NCBI GenBank assembly: GCA_003254905.1
Contig: QANU01064559.1
Span: 1,349,072-1,413,071, forward strand
DNA: 64,000 nt
Direction: 5' to 3'
From: Nissolia schottii
Taxonomy: Eukaryota; Streptophyta; Magnoliopsida; Fabales; Fabaceae
Shown in pieces: positions 35,314 through 49,911 of this stretch. Position 1 is the stretch's first letter. Each line of letters starts with the position of its first letter. The position numbers were made by a program, and so were the translations under genes. The notes under the pieces were generated by a model. That model was not told the origin of the DNA and made no database searches. It worked only from the letters and a program-made list of their open reading frames with translations.

Positions 35314-37134
35314 ATGATACTCTTGTAATTTTGTAACATTATCTCTCTTTTCATTTTACACTTTTTTAGGCTATGTTTCTAGATTCTTCTGTCGATCTTG
35401 TTACATAAATGAGTCAGCTAACTCCTGTGTAATACCACTCATGCACTCTTGATTGGCCTTGTAAATACCAAGATAGGAGAAGTCGGAGGAGATAAAAGAA
35501 AAAAAGAATTTGCTTTTACAAGCTTTTTCTGTAGGATTGTTGCATTTGACCTAATTCTTTGAGTGGCACTTCTGATGAAGTAGTTTGGACTAAGCTGGTA
35601 TGTTATTTTTGAATGTGTGTTACCATACTTAGTGGGTGCAGTATCTATGAAAATATCTATGGGGGAGGCCCTGAATGTTTTGTACTTCAGTGTACTTTAT
35701 GTTTTGGTTATGAATACAATCTGCAAGAGCTTAATCATCATTATTGGATTATGATGATGTTATCATGCTGAATATTGAAGATTGATGATAGTACAATATG
35801 GATTGTCTTGGCTCTTCCCTGGTATTTGACATGTGTGTGTTTGGTATTTAGGAAGGAATGTCCAGAATCATGAGGGCTCTAAAAGTAAGTTTTTATTTTT
35901 AGTAACTGTCAGAATTGATTATAGATGTTCTTACTTAAAAATCAAACATGCACATGTGAATATTAACAAATGCGACAAACAATATCATAGGAGGTAGGTA
36001 CAGGCATCATAGTGAAAAGGTGATATTAAAGGCCACAATGATATAGATCGGTAGATCCTGCTCATCCTAGTTCTATGGCAATACCTGTAAAACAGAACCA
36101 GATATTGAACTGGCGAGGCATATGATTCATGACTTGGAGAGTTCAACCAATGAAATTTGTGATTAAATCAGCTAGACCAAAAAGGTTTGTGTTGAAGCTA
36201 TTGCTCGTTTGGTCTTTAGAACATTGTTCTGTTGCTGGTTTGGCCTTTAGAACATTGTTCTATGTGTGCATGTTAGTCCTCTAGCCCTGAGGTTTAGCAC
36301 CAAGTTTTGGCGCATGATAATCCAAAATATCCAAGCATTGCACTTGGTTTGGGTTAAAACATCTATCCACCTCGTTGCATCCTTATATCAATTTTATCAA
36401 ATTTTCAAATTAAATAGGATACATACTCTTTTAACTTGTCTTTCATCTCCTAAAACTGTTTTTTTCTTTCTTAATAGAAAATTAAGAGTTCGATTAAATG
36501 GGCATAGAAGAATTTGATAAAAGTCGTTTTCATAATTTTACTTTTTTCAGTGCTAATTATTGATGTGCATCAACCATGTGATGAAGTTCTTTTCACTAAA
36601 TGATTACCATTGTTTCCGTATTTCTTTTTGGTAAAAGTTGGCAACTTTCTTTCCCTCCTTTTCTTTTCTTTTGGGAAGATGAAATTCACGTTTCGGTTGT
36701 TAAAAAATCCTCTACTATCTACACTTATCCAAATTTCGCGGCCAAGAAGTATCCAAAATTCCAAACCTTCTAGCATCTCAATGCTAGCTTTACAATCAAG
36801 TTGCTTGTTATCCGCCATCTTGTATCTAATACCATCAAGCACAGACCAAGTAAAACACAAAGGATAGTAATGACTATGCAACCAGATGAATCTTAATACC
36901 AAAAAGGATAGTAATGACTATGCAACCAGATGAATCTTAATACCAAAAATGGTAACACCAACAAACAAAACTTATAATTCAAAGTATGCAACAGATTAAG
37001 TTGTGATACTCATAAAACTTACAAAACCAAAACTGACCAAAAAAGAACTCATCAAAACTACTATAGCATACTATGCTAGCCATAGGACCATCAAAGATTC
37101 AGCATCCTTTGAATTGCTGGATAAGCTACACTCA
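35314..37134. other. Interval between the convergent TIN1 and RPL19 genes
   Basis: Presumed 3' UTRs of both genes at the edges. A MITE-like stretch at about 35835-35945 has GTGTGTTTGGTATTTAGG and TCAAACATGCACA ends, similar to the NAT intron 2 MITE. A 44-bp unit is duplicated in tandem at 36860-36944. A minus-strand frame at 36570-36902 partly overlaps that repeat and has no recognisable domain. No gene called. Confidence 0.5.
36860..36944. repeat. 44-bp tandem duplication
   Basis: AGGATAGTAATGACTATGCA and the following bases through CTTAATACC occur twice, 44 bp apart, with essentially no mismatch, indicating a recent duplication. Confidence 0.9.
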
Positions 37135-39311
<2,177 letters not shown>

Positions 39312-39421
39312 TTTCCCTCTTTCCTCTCTCTCTCTCACCACACACACACTTTCTCTCTGCACAACCCTGGTTTTTTCTTTCTTTAATGGATTTGGATCTA
39401 AGCCTCCTTCGGTTAATAGGC

Positions 39422-39444
39422 TGGGCCTAACTGGTTCTGGCCCA
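39422..39444. promoter_or_regulatory. Two site II elements (TGGGCC / GGCCCA)
   Basis: TGGGCC at 39422-39427 and GGCCCA at 39439-39444 lie about 110-130 bp upstream of the RPL19 start codon. TGGGCY boxes are typical of plant ribosomal-protein promoters and bind TCP factors. A further GCCCATAA occurs near 39508. Confidence 0.6.
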
Positions 39445-39862
39445 TAAAATTCCCCTCAATTCGCTGACGTTTATGTCATAACATGTTTTGGTTACATTTT
39501 CAGAAGCCCATAAAAATATTATAAAGAAAAAACCAAATATAGTTGACATAGCTGATAAGAGATGAACGCGTATCCCAAAAATACATGGGTTCGATTCCTG
39601 GTAGCTGCTGCCGATGTGAGGGCTACTTTAGTGGGTAACAGGTAAGTATTCATCTAAGCGCTCAAAGAATTTGAAGGTATGTGTTAATTCTAATGGTGTA
39701 ACCATTGTCAAACTTAACTAAACTTTTTAGTAAAATAAGAAAAAAAATAATGTTTTGGGTTAAGATTTTTGTCAAAATTTATCAACTAGAGTAGAGTAAT
39801 GTAATATACATGTTATTTGTAAGATGAATTAAGTGGACTGCATTACTTTATTTTCACAGCTC
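39445..39862. other. Upstream flank of RPL19
   Basis: No gene. At about 39575-39592 the sequence TGGGTTCGATTCCTGG is a good RNA polymerase III B-box, but no A-box or cloverleaf precedes it, so at most it is a tRNA-derived SINE remnant. Confidence 0.4.
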
Positions 39863-39865
39863 TTA

Positions 39866-40257
39866 AACTATGTTTGATTGCTGAGATAAGACAGAAATAC
39901 AGAGACATGAGGACGGGGATATAAAGACAGAGAAATATGTGTTAGTCTTGTATTTTGTTTGACGACAGTATACAAGACACATTTATTTGTATCTATATTT
40001 TGTTTGGTTTAATAGAGACAAGACAAAAAATACATTTTAAATGACTTAAAATATTTTTATTGCAAATTTAATAAAAAAATACACATTACCCTACTTTGAA
40101 ATGTTGTATTCCCCCTATCCTAGCAAAACAGATATACAAAAAATATACAAATTTTTTATCCTAAGGCACAAATTTTAGTGTTTATCTCAATAAACAAACA
40201 TGTTTTTTGTCTCTGTATCTCAGTATTTCTGTGTTATCTCAATAAACAAACGTTGCC
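39866..40257. mobile_element. MITE, PIF/Harbinger-like, TSD TTA
   Basis: Inverted ends GTTTGATTGCTGAGATAAGACAG... and its counterpart ending GTTATCTCAATAAACAAAC; both arms then carry AGAAATAC and CAGAGACA. TTA flanks both sides (39863-39865 and 40258-40260). The 392-bp element is non-coding. Class is inferred from the 3-bp TSD. Confidence 0.65.
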
Positions 40258-40344
40258 TTAGAGAATTAGGTTATTTGATTAGGGTATTGTTATATGTAAG
40301 GCTATAAGACTAAGTTTTTAAAGGTGGTTTCTCACATTTCCCAT

Positions 40345-40712
40345 GAAATAATTACCTCATACCACTTAATTTATCAATATTTGATAGTTTTTGTAACTAA
40401 TAAATTCATCAAATTTTATTATTATTTCATGTTATTATATAATATATTGATAGATTATATGATTTAATGTGATAAATTAATAGTTTTCAATACAATATTT
40501 GTAGAAATGTGCATTGTAAGCTCAAATGGTCCATAAATCTCTAAAATCTCTAAACCTCTAATAAGTGGTCACTTTTAATGATTTGACTAATGAAAAGTTT
40601 ATTCCAATCATATAAAACATAAAATAATAACAAAATTTGATGAATATAGTTATAAAAATTATAAAAATAAATTAATTAATTAAATAGTATGAAATATTTA
40701 CCTCATAAAAAA
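40345..40712. repeat. Foldback AT-rich MITE-like repeat
   Basis: ATTCATCAAATTTTATTATT near 40403 is inverted as AATAATAACAAAATTTGATGAAT near 40622 (read in two pieces). Outer blocks ACCTCATACCACTTAAT and TTAAATAGTATGAAAT match too. Boundaries are approximate; no TSD identified. Confidence 0.55.
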
Positions 40713-41414
40713 CTACTGTTCTAAAATTCTGATGCGACTGAGTTGCAATGATTTATAATGAATTTTAGTAAGTTAAGACAATATTGTAATTACTCCAATA
40801 AAATTATAATATTATTATATATTACTTGTTTTTTCCTATAAACATAATATACGTCTTATGAAATATATTCTCCCTTAGTTAAGACCTTACCAACATCGCA
40901 CAAGCTATGACGCGGCACTGCAAAGATTTTGTGGGGTTAGGCGGTTAGCATTGACTTCAAAATTTAGATCAGAAATCAAATAACTAGAACATGAATTTCA
41001 GCAGCTTGTGGTACACATTGGCACGTTAACGCCGGTGCCAGGAGCAATTCTTCTTTGTACACAAGTTTACGCTTTAAATTTGAGTACACATGTAATAAAA
41101 ACCCAAATTTTTTTAATAAACACGTAATATAAGTAATAAAATCCATTTTTATCATGTTTGTCTAAATTGAAACCGTGAAAGAACACATTAATATTGGGCA
41201 CGTAACCGTTAGCCACTACTCACTAGTCCCCACGCAGCACGTGGCCTCCACGTGCTGGCGCGATTTTTTAATACATATGGCTGTGCTCAGTGCTGCCCCA
41301 CTCGACACTTCCTTATCAGTTCTCATCCTCACACCCCTCAATTGACCACTGGTTCAACTCCATTGTATTTTGTGTGCCCTCCTCTGTTCGTACCGGAAAA
41401 AAAATAGATTCTCC

Positions 41415-41561
41415 AAAAGTGAACACCTCTTTTTATAACGTAAAATAAAATAATTTTATAATTGGTTTAAAAAAAAATTAACAGTGAGGTTCGTTTTTAT
41501 TTATTAATTTAATGATAAAATGTCTCATTTTATTCTTTAAAATAAGATGTTCACTTTAAAA
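41415..41561. mobile_element. Short MITE with AAAGTGAACAYC termini
   Basis: AAAAGTGAACACCTCTTTTT at 41415 and AGATGTTCACTTTAAAAG at about 41546 are inverted copies around an AT-rich centre. Non-coding. Confidence 0.55.
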
Positions 41562-42949
41562 GATTTTTTCTTCTAAAATATATCTTGTAAATTTCACATG
41601 ACTTAATTATATAAGTTTTTTATTAATACACTTGTTTTTTTGAGTCTTATGTTTAGGGTCTTGATTTTCATGTGTAAAAGGAGAATTATGTAAGTTCACT
41701 TAGACCACTCCTCCAAATACTTTAATCATTGGCATCGCATTTCCCTTCAATCAAATATGAATTTGAATATGGGAATCTCTAATTACTCTCCTCGCCTCTT
41801 TCAAAGGTTTTGATGTGTAATGATAGATTATCATAATTTATTGTTAGAACTTTTGACGGAAAATAAACATGATAATTGAATTAAATAAAGTGATTTAATT
41901 TGGTCCGCTTATTAATTTAAAGATTATTATACATATTACATCATTTTAACAATTAAATTTAGACAAAAAATTTTGTCATCATAGCATTTTTTAATTTTGA
42001 TTTAGTCTCAAGGTTTTTTCTATCCTATTTACATACAAACATTTGTGAAATGTATCAATGAGATACTTTTTGTAGATGTCATCTAAATAGTTAGTGGGAA
42101 AAAAAACCAAGGTAAATGTCAAATCTCTTCATGCCCTAATCTATAACCTTAATTATTGTTGCCCACTTCGTCGCACTACCACTACCCATAATGTTGTATT
42201 TCATTGTCATCTTCCTCATTGATCCAACGTCATTGTCGCATGCCAAGGTTGCTTGTTTGTTGGTTATACCATCTCTAATTCATGGGTTGACTTAATCGAG
42301 TTTACTAGTTCATTTATTATAAGAAAAATATTGTGTAGTGACTCGTAGGAAAAAAAAAGAAGGAAGGACACTGCTGCATCGTTCCTAGCACATTGCAACG
42401 ACGTCATTGAGGTTGGGCGTTGCAGCGCTCGTATAGTGCTGCAACGGTTCGACGTCAAGTGGGTTTGAGGGGAAATTAGTTTTTTTACCTATAAATAGAA
42501 TCCTCCCCTAAGTATTTTTACTTGTTAATTTACTCAGAAAGCTCTAAAGGTTGTGTTTTGAGAGCAAACGTTCTCTTAACTCTAGTTTTAGTTTATATTT
42601 TTGTTCGTGGAGAAACGGTGCCTTCACATAGGATGTTAGTGTCATGTTGTTAAAGTGTTCTGAATCAGTCAATAGTGTCATTTGTGTTTGTAATGAGCTC
42701 ACGAAGGATGACAGTTAGTTTTCAACAATTCCAAATTAGTGGGTTGTTACTTATGGTCTACTGTACCCATTATTTTATGTTCATATTTTATAAGTATGAT
42801 TAAATTTTAGTATTTTTTGCATTTTTATAAAAATAAAAATTTATTTTATGAAAAATGTTCCTAAAAAAACTTATGTAAGAGAATTAATCTCTTACATGTC
42901 ATAACAATTTGTGTTACTACATATTGATTTGCAGAAGAAAAAAAAAATG
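41562..42949. other. Gene-free interval
   Basis: AT-rich with no supported gene. CCTATAAATAG at 42489-42499, followed by a leader-like sequence, suggests an old LTR promoter, but no LTR ends were found. Confidence 0.4.
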
Positions 42950-42987
42950 TGTCGCAGACGCAAATTTGCGGCATAAGGTAGTGCAAG

Positions 42988-44016
42988 TAGGGGCGTACAA
43001 AACCCTGTCCGACCCACTAACCTGGATCGGCCCGAAGCATTTGGCACACAGATAATTGGGTTTAGGATCGGGTTTGGTTCTTTAAAATTGGGTCGATCCA
43101 AATATAGGGTCGAGTTTGGGTAAAGGCAAACTCAGCCTAGCCCGCCCTATATACATTTTATCGTGTAATATTTTTTTGATAATCTATTGTAGTTAAACTA
43201 TATGTCTATTTTGATATGTAGAAAGTAGAAATCTAGCACATGAAATATGTATTGCTGCAATTTTCTTAGTTTATACATCGTAATGAGTGCACTCATTTTT
43301 TTGTGTTGTGCACTAAAACTATGGAAGTTTGAATGAAAATGCTAAGATTAGAAATTTTATGTCATTTTGTTGTTGTGTTTGAAATTAATGGGTGTTTAGT
43401 TAAGAACTATGATGCTTATTTAAATAAGAAGTAAAATGAGAAATGAAATAGTTGGTTTGCAATTTTTTCAACTTCATTTTTTAATGGATATCATGTTTTA
43501 TTTTTTAGTTTGAGATAACATTGGTTCGCTTTATGCCCGGTCCAAACCCGGGTTTTAATTGACCCAAAGATGATTGAATGTATTCGAGTCTAGGATTGAG
43601 TTTGAGTCTTCAAAATTGGTTTGGTCCAAATAGGGTTGTCAAAATGGGTCTGGTCCGTTTACCCGGTTAAATGGATGGACTTTACATGCAAAAAATAGGC
43701 CCGCAATTTGAAAAAAAATTGGATCGGCCCGTGAGCCCGTGGATTTTTTTAAGAAAAATTTAAAAAAAAAATTTGAATTTTTTTGATTTTTTAATCTTTT
43801 TAAAAAAATAAACTGGCTAGCGGGCGGCCCGTTTAGGCCCGCGGATCGACCATAAACGAACCAGACCCTAAAAATATGCATATTTTTTACATGGTCTGAT
43901 TACTCCCGCGGGCCATAAACGGGCAGGCCCGCCCGTTTTGACAGTCGTAGATCCAAATATAGGGTTAGTTTCATGTAAAGGCAAACTCGGTCTAACTCGA
44001 CCCATGTACACCCCTA
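42988..44016. mobile_element. hAT-like non-autonomous element (outer), 8-bp TSD (7/8)
   Basis: Ends TAGGGGCGTACAAAACC and the inverted TGTACACCCCTA. Flanks AGTGCAAG (42980-42987) and ATTGCAAG (44017-44024) match 7/8, the length used by hAT elements. Both halves contain GATCCAAATATAGGGT with AAAGGCAAACTC as a direct subterminal repeat. It interrupts the CACTA-like array and is itself interrupted by 43631-43949. Confidence 0.7.
43631..43949. mobile_element. hAT-like MITE (inner), 8-bp TSD (7/8)
   Basis: Ends TAGGGTTGTCAAAATGGG and the inverted CCCGTTTTGACAGTCGTA, with GC-rich GGCCCG subterminal repeats. Flanks GGTCCAAA (43623-43630) and GATCCAAA (43950-43957) match 7/8. The 319-bp element sits inside the outer hAT element. 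Confidence 0.75.
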
Positions 44017-44450
44017 ATTGCAAGCATCAGACTTTTCCGCCGCAAAGATTTTTAGTTTTATTTAGAAAAAAAATACACTTGTAACTTGCTATTTCCGCCA
44101 CAACAGTATGAGAACAAAATTTACCATTTATAATAGAATGCTTTCATTGCATGTAACTTTTAAAAAAGCATATAATTTTGTTGTTTGCGGCGCACTGTTT
44201 CCATTGCAAACTCTGGAAAAAAGTTTTTTTCATTTTGCGGTAGAATTGTCCATCACAAATGATACAATTATAACGATAGAAAGGAGAAAAAATATGAAGG
44301 ATTGTCTTTGCTATTTTTTTTGGTGAGTTCTGTCACCAAGAATTATATATATAAAAAAAAGGAGTGTTACCATTCGAGGCGAATTATTTTGACGTACGTA
44401 AAGAATTTTGAAATAATCTTTTCAATTTTGTGACAACTTTTTGTGGCAGA

Positions 44451-44742
44451 TTAATATCCTATTTAATATTCTATTTAGTTTCTTGATTTTACAGTTTTTA
44501 TCTTAGTTAATAATTCAATTTTAAAAAATGACAGACTAATTTTAGATTTTATAAAAGTTGGATTAGTTAGTCTTTATCCCAAGTCCTAAGATAAAATAGT
44601 TAGATTATTTAGAATAATATTATAAATGTTTAAAAACTATTTAAGATAACAAGTCAAACATTTACAAAGTCTATCACGTTTTTAAGTTGAATGATTAACT
44701 AAAACAAAAATGAAAAATTCATAAACCAAATAAGATATTAAT
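44451..44742. mobile_element. MITE, same family as 25143-25448
   Basis: Ends TTAATATCCTATTTAAT and AAATAAGATATTAATCC. Inner blocks 'ATTTTATAAAAGTTGGATTAGTTAGTC' and 'GACTTTGTAAATG'-like pair as in the other copy. Non-coding. Confidence 0.55.
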
Positions 44743-45060
44743 CCTTGTCACAAATAGTATAGGAAAAATGCTTTCACGATCAATTTTTTTTTCCCCCAAA
44801 ATTCCGTTGCCGAACCAATGAGATGAGACATTCATCAGTGGCCGTCAGTTTCGAATTAAAATTTTTGTCCCATGGATATTTAGTGTCATGCTATTCCAAG
44901 TGTGTCAGGCATCAATACTACCAATAATAAATCGGGCTAACTAGCACAACTCAGGGTATATATAATAATAATAAGAATAAAAGAAGAAAATTCAACCATT
45001 TGCAGTAGTATATTTACTGCATATTCCGTTGCGGCGGAATTGTCCGCCACAAATGGTATT

Positions 45061-48000
45061 ACCATTTGATGACAAAAATTTTCTTATTACCAAATTGATG
45101 TCAAAATTCAAAGTGCTAAGACTAAATTGAAATTAAAACTCAAAATATTCAGACTAAATTGATGTTAAAATTTGTTTTAAAATTAAAGTAATGTCAACTT
45201 CAAAAATTTAGGACAAAAAGAATTTTTATTATAAAATTAACTAACTTGTCAAGAGGTAGTAATTCAATTAACATTTCCATTGGTATTAAACTAAGGGGAT
45301 GTGTGTTTGATTTCTCCATAGAAAGAAAAATATAAAATGAACTGACAACCAATGTTCTCTATCTCTAAGGTTAATATGGAGTGAGTGCATGACCAAATAG
45401 TTTGTTTCATGGCTATCGAATAGTATGATTTATATTGCGTTTCATATCATGTATCGTACGATACTATATGTGTGAGTCCTGATATGACCCTAAACCCTTT
45501 CTTTTTTCATATAAAATATATTTTTTATGCTTTTGTATATTATTATTCCATACAATTCATGATTCATAATTTGCCTTGGCAATACCAATATGCATTGTGA
45601 TTCATAATCATGATTTGTGTGCTTTGAGTATGTGGAATTGAGTAGACCGTTTAATTTAGGTACTTAGTCTTATAGAGTTTATAAATTATTTTAATAGATC
45701 CAAAATAATAAGTTTGACAAAGCCTAACGAACATCTTGGTAAAGGAAAAAATTGAGTATGATTTGATTCCTAGACCAAATAATAGAGAAGAAAATTTTTC
45801 TTATGCGACTTCGATTGTTTATTAAGTAAACAAAGTAAGGGAACTATATCGTTTTGAATTAACTTCAGCCTGAGTGGGGCACCTATGCATGATGATGATT
45901 ATATGCAAAAGTATACCTTTATTGATAAACTCAAATTCTTTCATCCCTTTTTATTTATTTTTATTTTTTTGTGGAGTTGTAATCTTAGATGGGACAAGTT
46001 GAGGCACGAAGATAAGAGAAACACTAAAAGGTTGTTGTGATGTATGATGAAATGTTAGCTTGGGGGGGGTGTGAAAGTGGTGAGTCATTAATTAATTGAT
46101 TGGTGGTTTTTTTTTTTAACCAAAAGATAATATCAAAATTCGGTGATGAAATCAATTTAAAAAAAATAAAATTGAAAGCTAGCTTTATTTGATTGTGTTG
46201 TAAGTTTGGTTGAGTTGTTCTAAGCTCGAGTTGACAAGTGGGGTAATAGGACAAAATTTCAAGTTAGGATTGAAGTGGACTGGAGTACGAATATACAATG
46301 CCCTCACAAGTGCAGATAATCTAAGACACACAAATAACTTTTATGAGTGATTGACGTAAAGGAAAAAGCAAAAGAGAAAAAAAAATGAATGAGTTAAAAT
46401 AATAAAATGTTATGAGATTTGTTAAATATGAGAAAATTACGGTACCCAAATTTTTTTCAAGGGTTTAAGAATTGACATAAATAAATTATATTATAACACA
46501 TAATTCACTCTTAAGTAGCATAATAAACTTTATTATAATTATGTGTTATATATGATTTGTTTACATCAATACTAATGTTAAACCCTTAACATTTTTTGAG
46601 TATCATAAACGAATCCATAAAATATATTTAGATTTTAATTTTAGTACATTATTATTTGTAATTTTTTTTCTTTTTTTATTATAATATCTACTAATCATAT
46701 GTAATTTGTGTATAATTTTTAAAGAATTTATTATTTTTGATTGCTTGCAGGTATTTTTTTATTTGAGGCACAACCAACACTTAATATGCACATCTATCTC
46801 AACTAGAATATGAATTATAATTTGCCATATTGTAAATGATAAATCTCATTTTAATCTTTGTTATTAGAGAGATTCTGATTAATTTTTTATGAGTTTAACA
46901 GAGTGTCACATCAATAATACATTAAAAATAGTTAAGTTTAATAAATAAAAATATATAATGTGAAGATAAATTATTGTTAGTAGTTATTTAAAACAATCTT
47001 TTTGTAAGAAAATGTAAAGTTTCAACTTTGATTATACTAAGCTATAAAATATAAATATTTTAATTTCATTAAAAGAATGAATTGTTTTTATAATTTTATT
47101 TTTAAGTATAATCACACCGAAAGTCTTATTTCTTTATTAATTAATAACCTTGACTATTTTTCCTCTTAGACGCCATTCAATTACTCTCTCTCTCTCTCTC
47201 TCTCTCTGTATATATTCATTAAATTATTTAATTTTGAACCATTAGATTGAAAGTTAAGCTTTTTGGTGCTAGATTGAAAGTCAGTTGATAGTGCCTCTTT
47301 ATTTTATCTACATTTATGACTATTTTAATATTTCTTCTCACTTCTATAATGTATATATAGAATAAAATTACAAAATTAGCCACAGATATGATTTGATTAA
47401 TAAAAGGAGAGGGTGAATAATTTTGTAATTTTATCTTATCTATATATGATTTTGTTGACTTCTTCCCTCACATATTTGATATTTTTTCTATATATTTAGT
47501 ATAAATAAAATAAAATTGTAAAATTACTAGTGACTGCATGTTTAACAGAATAAGTAGTAATTATTTATTTTGATCTTACTATCATACAAGGGGTATAAAT
47601 GGGTGAAGATATGATCATGGAAGAGAGAGAATAAATTGATGGATTTTTTTCTATAAAATACAAATACAATTTAATTATATATATATAGTGTTTAAAATTT
47701 GTGTGTGTACATTTAATAAAGGAGATATTTATTTGAAAATGGAGGAAGATATTTCAATGCTAACATTGAATGAAAGTACATTAAACTGAAAAAAAAATTG
47801 TTGAATGAAAGAAGAAAGAGAAAAATTGCATAGTTGGAGTAGTTTAATCACATGAATTAGAATGTTGAACTGAGTTGGCAAAAAGGTTTCAATGTACAGT
47901 AAGTTCAGTTAAGTTTGAACTTTGAACACCTCGAAGACTGCATGGTAATCACTGCATATCCCACCCGTTTCAACCAATACTCTCACTTAAATCAGAAATT

Positions 48001-49767
48001 TCATCCTGAATACAAATTTAACACATTATTTATTTAATACACATAATAAAAATAGAATTTTGTTAATAAATAATCTAAAGACATCCTTTAAAGAACTCAA
48101 ATCACAAATATTTCATTAAAAAATAATTTTTTTAATTTTTTAATGTATTAAATATTTTAAATTTTTGGTTTTCTAATCAAATTTATTACTTAAAATTATT
48201 TAATAGGTGTATTTAGGACGCTAGTTAGCAAAAAAATTTATAAAAAAAAGCTTCTATTACATTTTAAGTTTAACTAACAAGTATTTTAAAAACATTTGTC
48301 ATGAATTTAAAGTGGTACAATTTTATTAAAAAAAATAAAATTGATAAGTTTTAAATGTAATAAAAATATTAAAATTCACAAAACACTTCACTTTAAGTTA
48401 TTTTAACAAGTACGACACTTGTTAATAAAATCTTTTAAGTTTATAGAGTGTTCCATCAAGATTATATATAAGTGAAATTCACTTTTATTACGTATACCCT
48501 ATTGTCACATACAAATTTCTCTAATTAAATTAAAAAAAGGTATATTATGTAAAACAAAAAAAAAACAAAATACTTTCTCTTAGAACCCGACAACAATAAA
48601 ACGTATAGAACCTTAACCCGCTTATTCAGTGTTTTCTCTATGTACTTTTCCGGATACAACTCAACTCTTTTCTTACAACCTTTTTAAAGAAGCTAGAAAA
48701 AGACCTTGTTCAACTTTTGATTAATATATTTAAGAATATTTAATTTTATATATATATATTTTTGTTATGAGATTAAAAATAGGATCTGATTTTAATATTA
48801 AGTCGATAAAACCATCTAAGTGCGTTATCAAATCAACAAAAGCATTTGAATTTTAGGCCTATTACTTAAAAAATCTCACAAATAATAAAACATAATTGAA
48901 TAATAATTATTTTAAAAATTCATATATACAATAAAATATAGTTGGTTGATAATAAGAAAATACTTTATATCAACGATAATAAAAAATAATACGATATACT
49001 TTATGAGATTAATTTTGATACAATTTCACTATTATATATTGCTAACCAATTAAATATCATTATATTCATAGCAATCAAATAATGTAAAAATTTTATATTG
49101 TCGTTTAACTAAATCATTTTATATGCACAATTTTTCAAATAGTAAAAATGAGAATAAACTATTTTACTTATGTGCTAAAATTTGATTGGAGGACATAATA
49201 TATATATATATTAATGTATAATAATTAAACTCATATATACATGTAATTTTAAAATAATAATTATAACCATTCATGAATTTACAGAAAAAAATATAACAAT
49301 ACATGATTAGATAAATTTAGAAAAAAGAATAAATGTCCTAATTGTTCTATAAACTTTTTACAGGCGTTTACATTAGTTATCTAACAAAAGAAAGTCTTTA
49401 ATTAGTTCATAAACATTCCCAATTAGTGTCTAAACATTTTAAATGTTATCTTCGTTAATTTTTAAATATTTAAAAAAAACTAATAAATATTCAAAAATCA
49501 TTATTTTTTTTAGAGAGTAATATTAGTACCAATGAAAATTTTTACAAACCAATTAGGATATTCCTCCTCTGAAGAAAAGAAAATCTTTGGAAAGACAGTG
49601 TGTATATCTAAGTAAAACCCACGTACTTTCTTTTTCTTTTCCCTTCTTTATTCCCTAACAGTTACTACTAAGACTTTGTTCAACTTTGAATATCAATTAT
49701 TTTTATATTTTCCTCTGCTTCTTCTGTCTTCATTCATAACAGTCATTCATTTCATCCCCTAACACTA
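45061..49767. other. Long AT-rich gene-free interval
   Basis: No gene supported over 4.7 kb. It contains degenerate 'GACTAAATTGATGTTAAAAT' repeats (about 45090-45190), a foldback MITE-like repeat at 46441-46607 (GGTACCCAAATTTTTTTCAA and AACATTTTTTGAGTATCA, with inner AGGGTTTAA/TTAAACCCTTAA), a (CT)n run at about 47184-47206, a hairpin at about 47347-47449 around AATAAAATTACAAAATTA and AATTTTGTAATTTTAT, and an AT-rich foldback near 48250-48375. Confidence 0.5.
46441..46607. repeat. Foldback MITE-like repeat
   Basis: GGTACCCAAATTTTTTTCAA then GGGTTTAA on the left is inverted as TTAAACCCTTAACATTTTTT then GAGTATCA on the right; an inner pair ATATTATAACACATAAT and ATTATGTGTTATATAT also matches. 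Non-coding. Confidence 0.6.
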
Positions 49768-49768
49768 C

Positions 49769-49911
49769 TATTTATTTAAGCCCCCCTTTTAATAACTACG
49801 CTTTTTCGTTTCACACCAACCCCTCTCTTTCTCCTCTCTCTGAAAAAGATTTAGCAGCAGCAGCAGCAACAAAAAAGATTCTGAATTTGTAAGAAAAAAG
49901 AAGAAAAAAAA
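49769..49911 (+). promoter_or_regulatory. Core promoter and 5' UTR of the NAT gene
   Basis: A TATA-like TATTTATTTAAG lies about 140 bp upstream of the start codon, followed by a C/T-rich leader (CCCCTCTCTTTCTCCTCTCT) and a (GCA)n tract at 49854-49868. Start-site position is inferred. Confidence 0.45.

Larger units (their letters stand above)
42950..45060. repeat. CACTA-like subterminal motif cluster (TTTGCGGC / CCGCCRCAAA)
   Basis: Copies in both orientations: GCAAATTTGCGGCATAAGG near 42960, TTCCGCCGCAAAG near 44035, TTTCCGCCACAAC near 44090, TTTGCGGCGCACTG near 44184, TTTTGCGGTAGAATTGTCC near 44236, and GTTGCGGCGGAATTGTCCG then CCACAAATGG near 45027. Arrays of this kind are typical of plant CACTA (En/Spm) ends. 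The CACTA termini themselves are not visible, and a hAT-like nest interrupts the array. Confidence 0.5.

Noticed and set aside
36570..36902. 110-codon open frame on the minus strand
   Set aside because: No recognisable domain, part of it is generated by the 44-bp tandem duplication, and it lies where 3' UTR is expected.
39560..39610. B-box GGGTTCGATTCC suggesting a tRNA or SINE
   Set aside because: No A-box or cloverleaf upstream, and no poly-A/T tail or flanking duplication seen.
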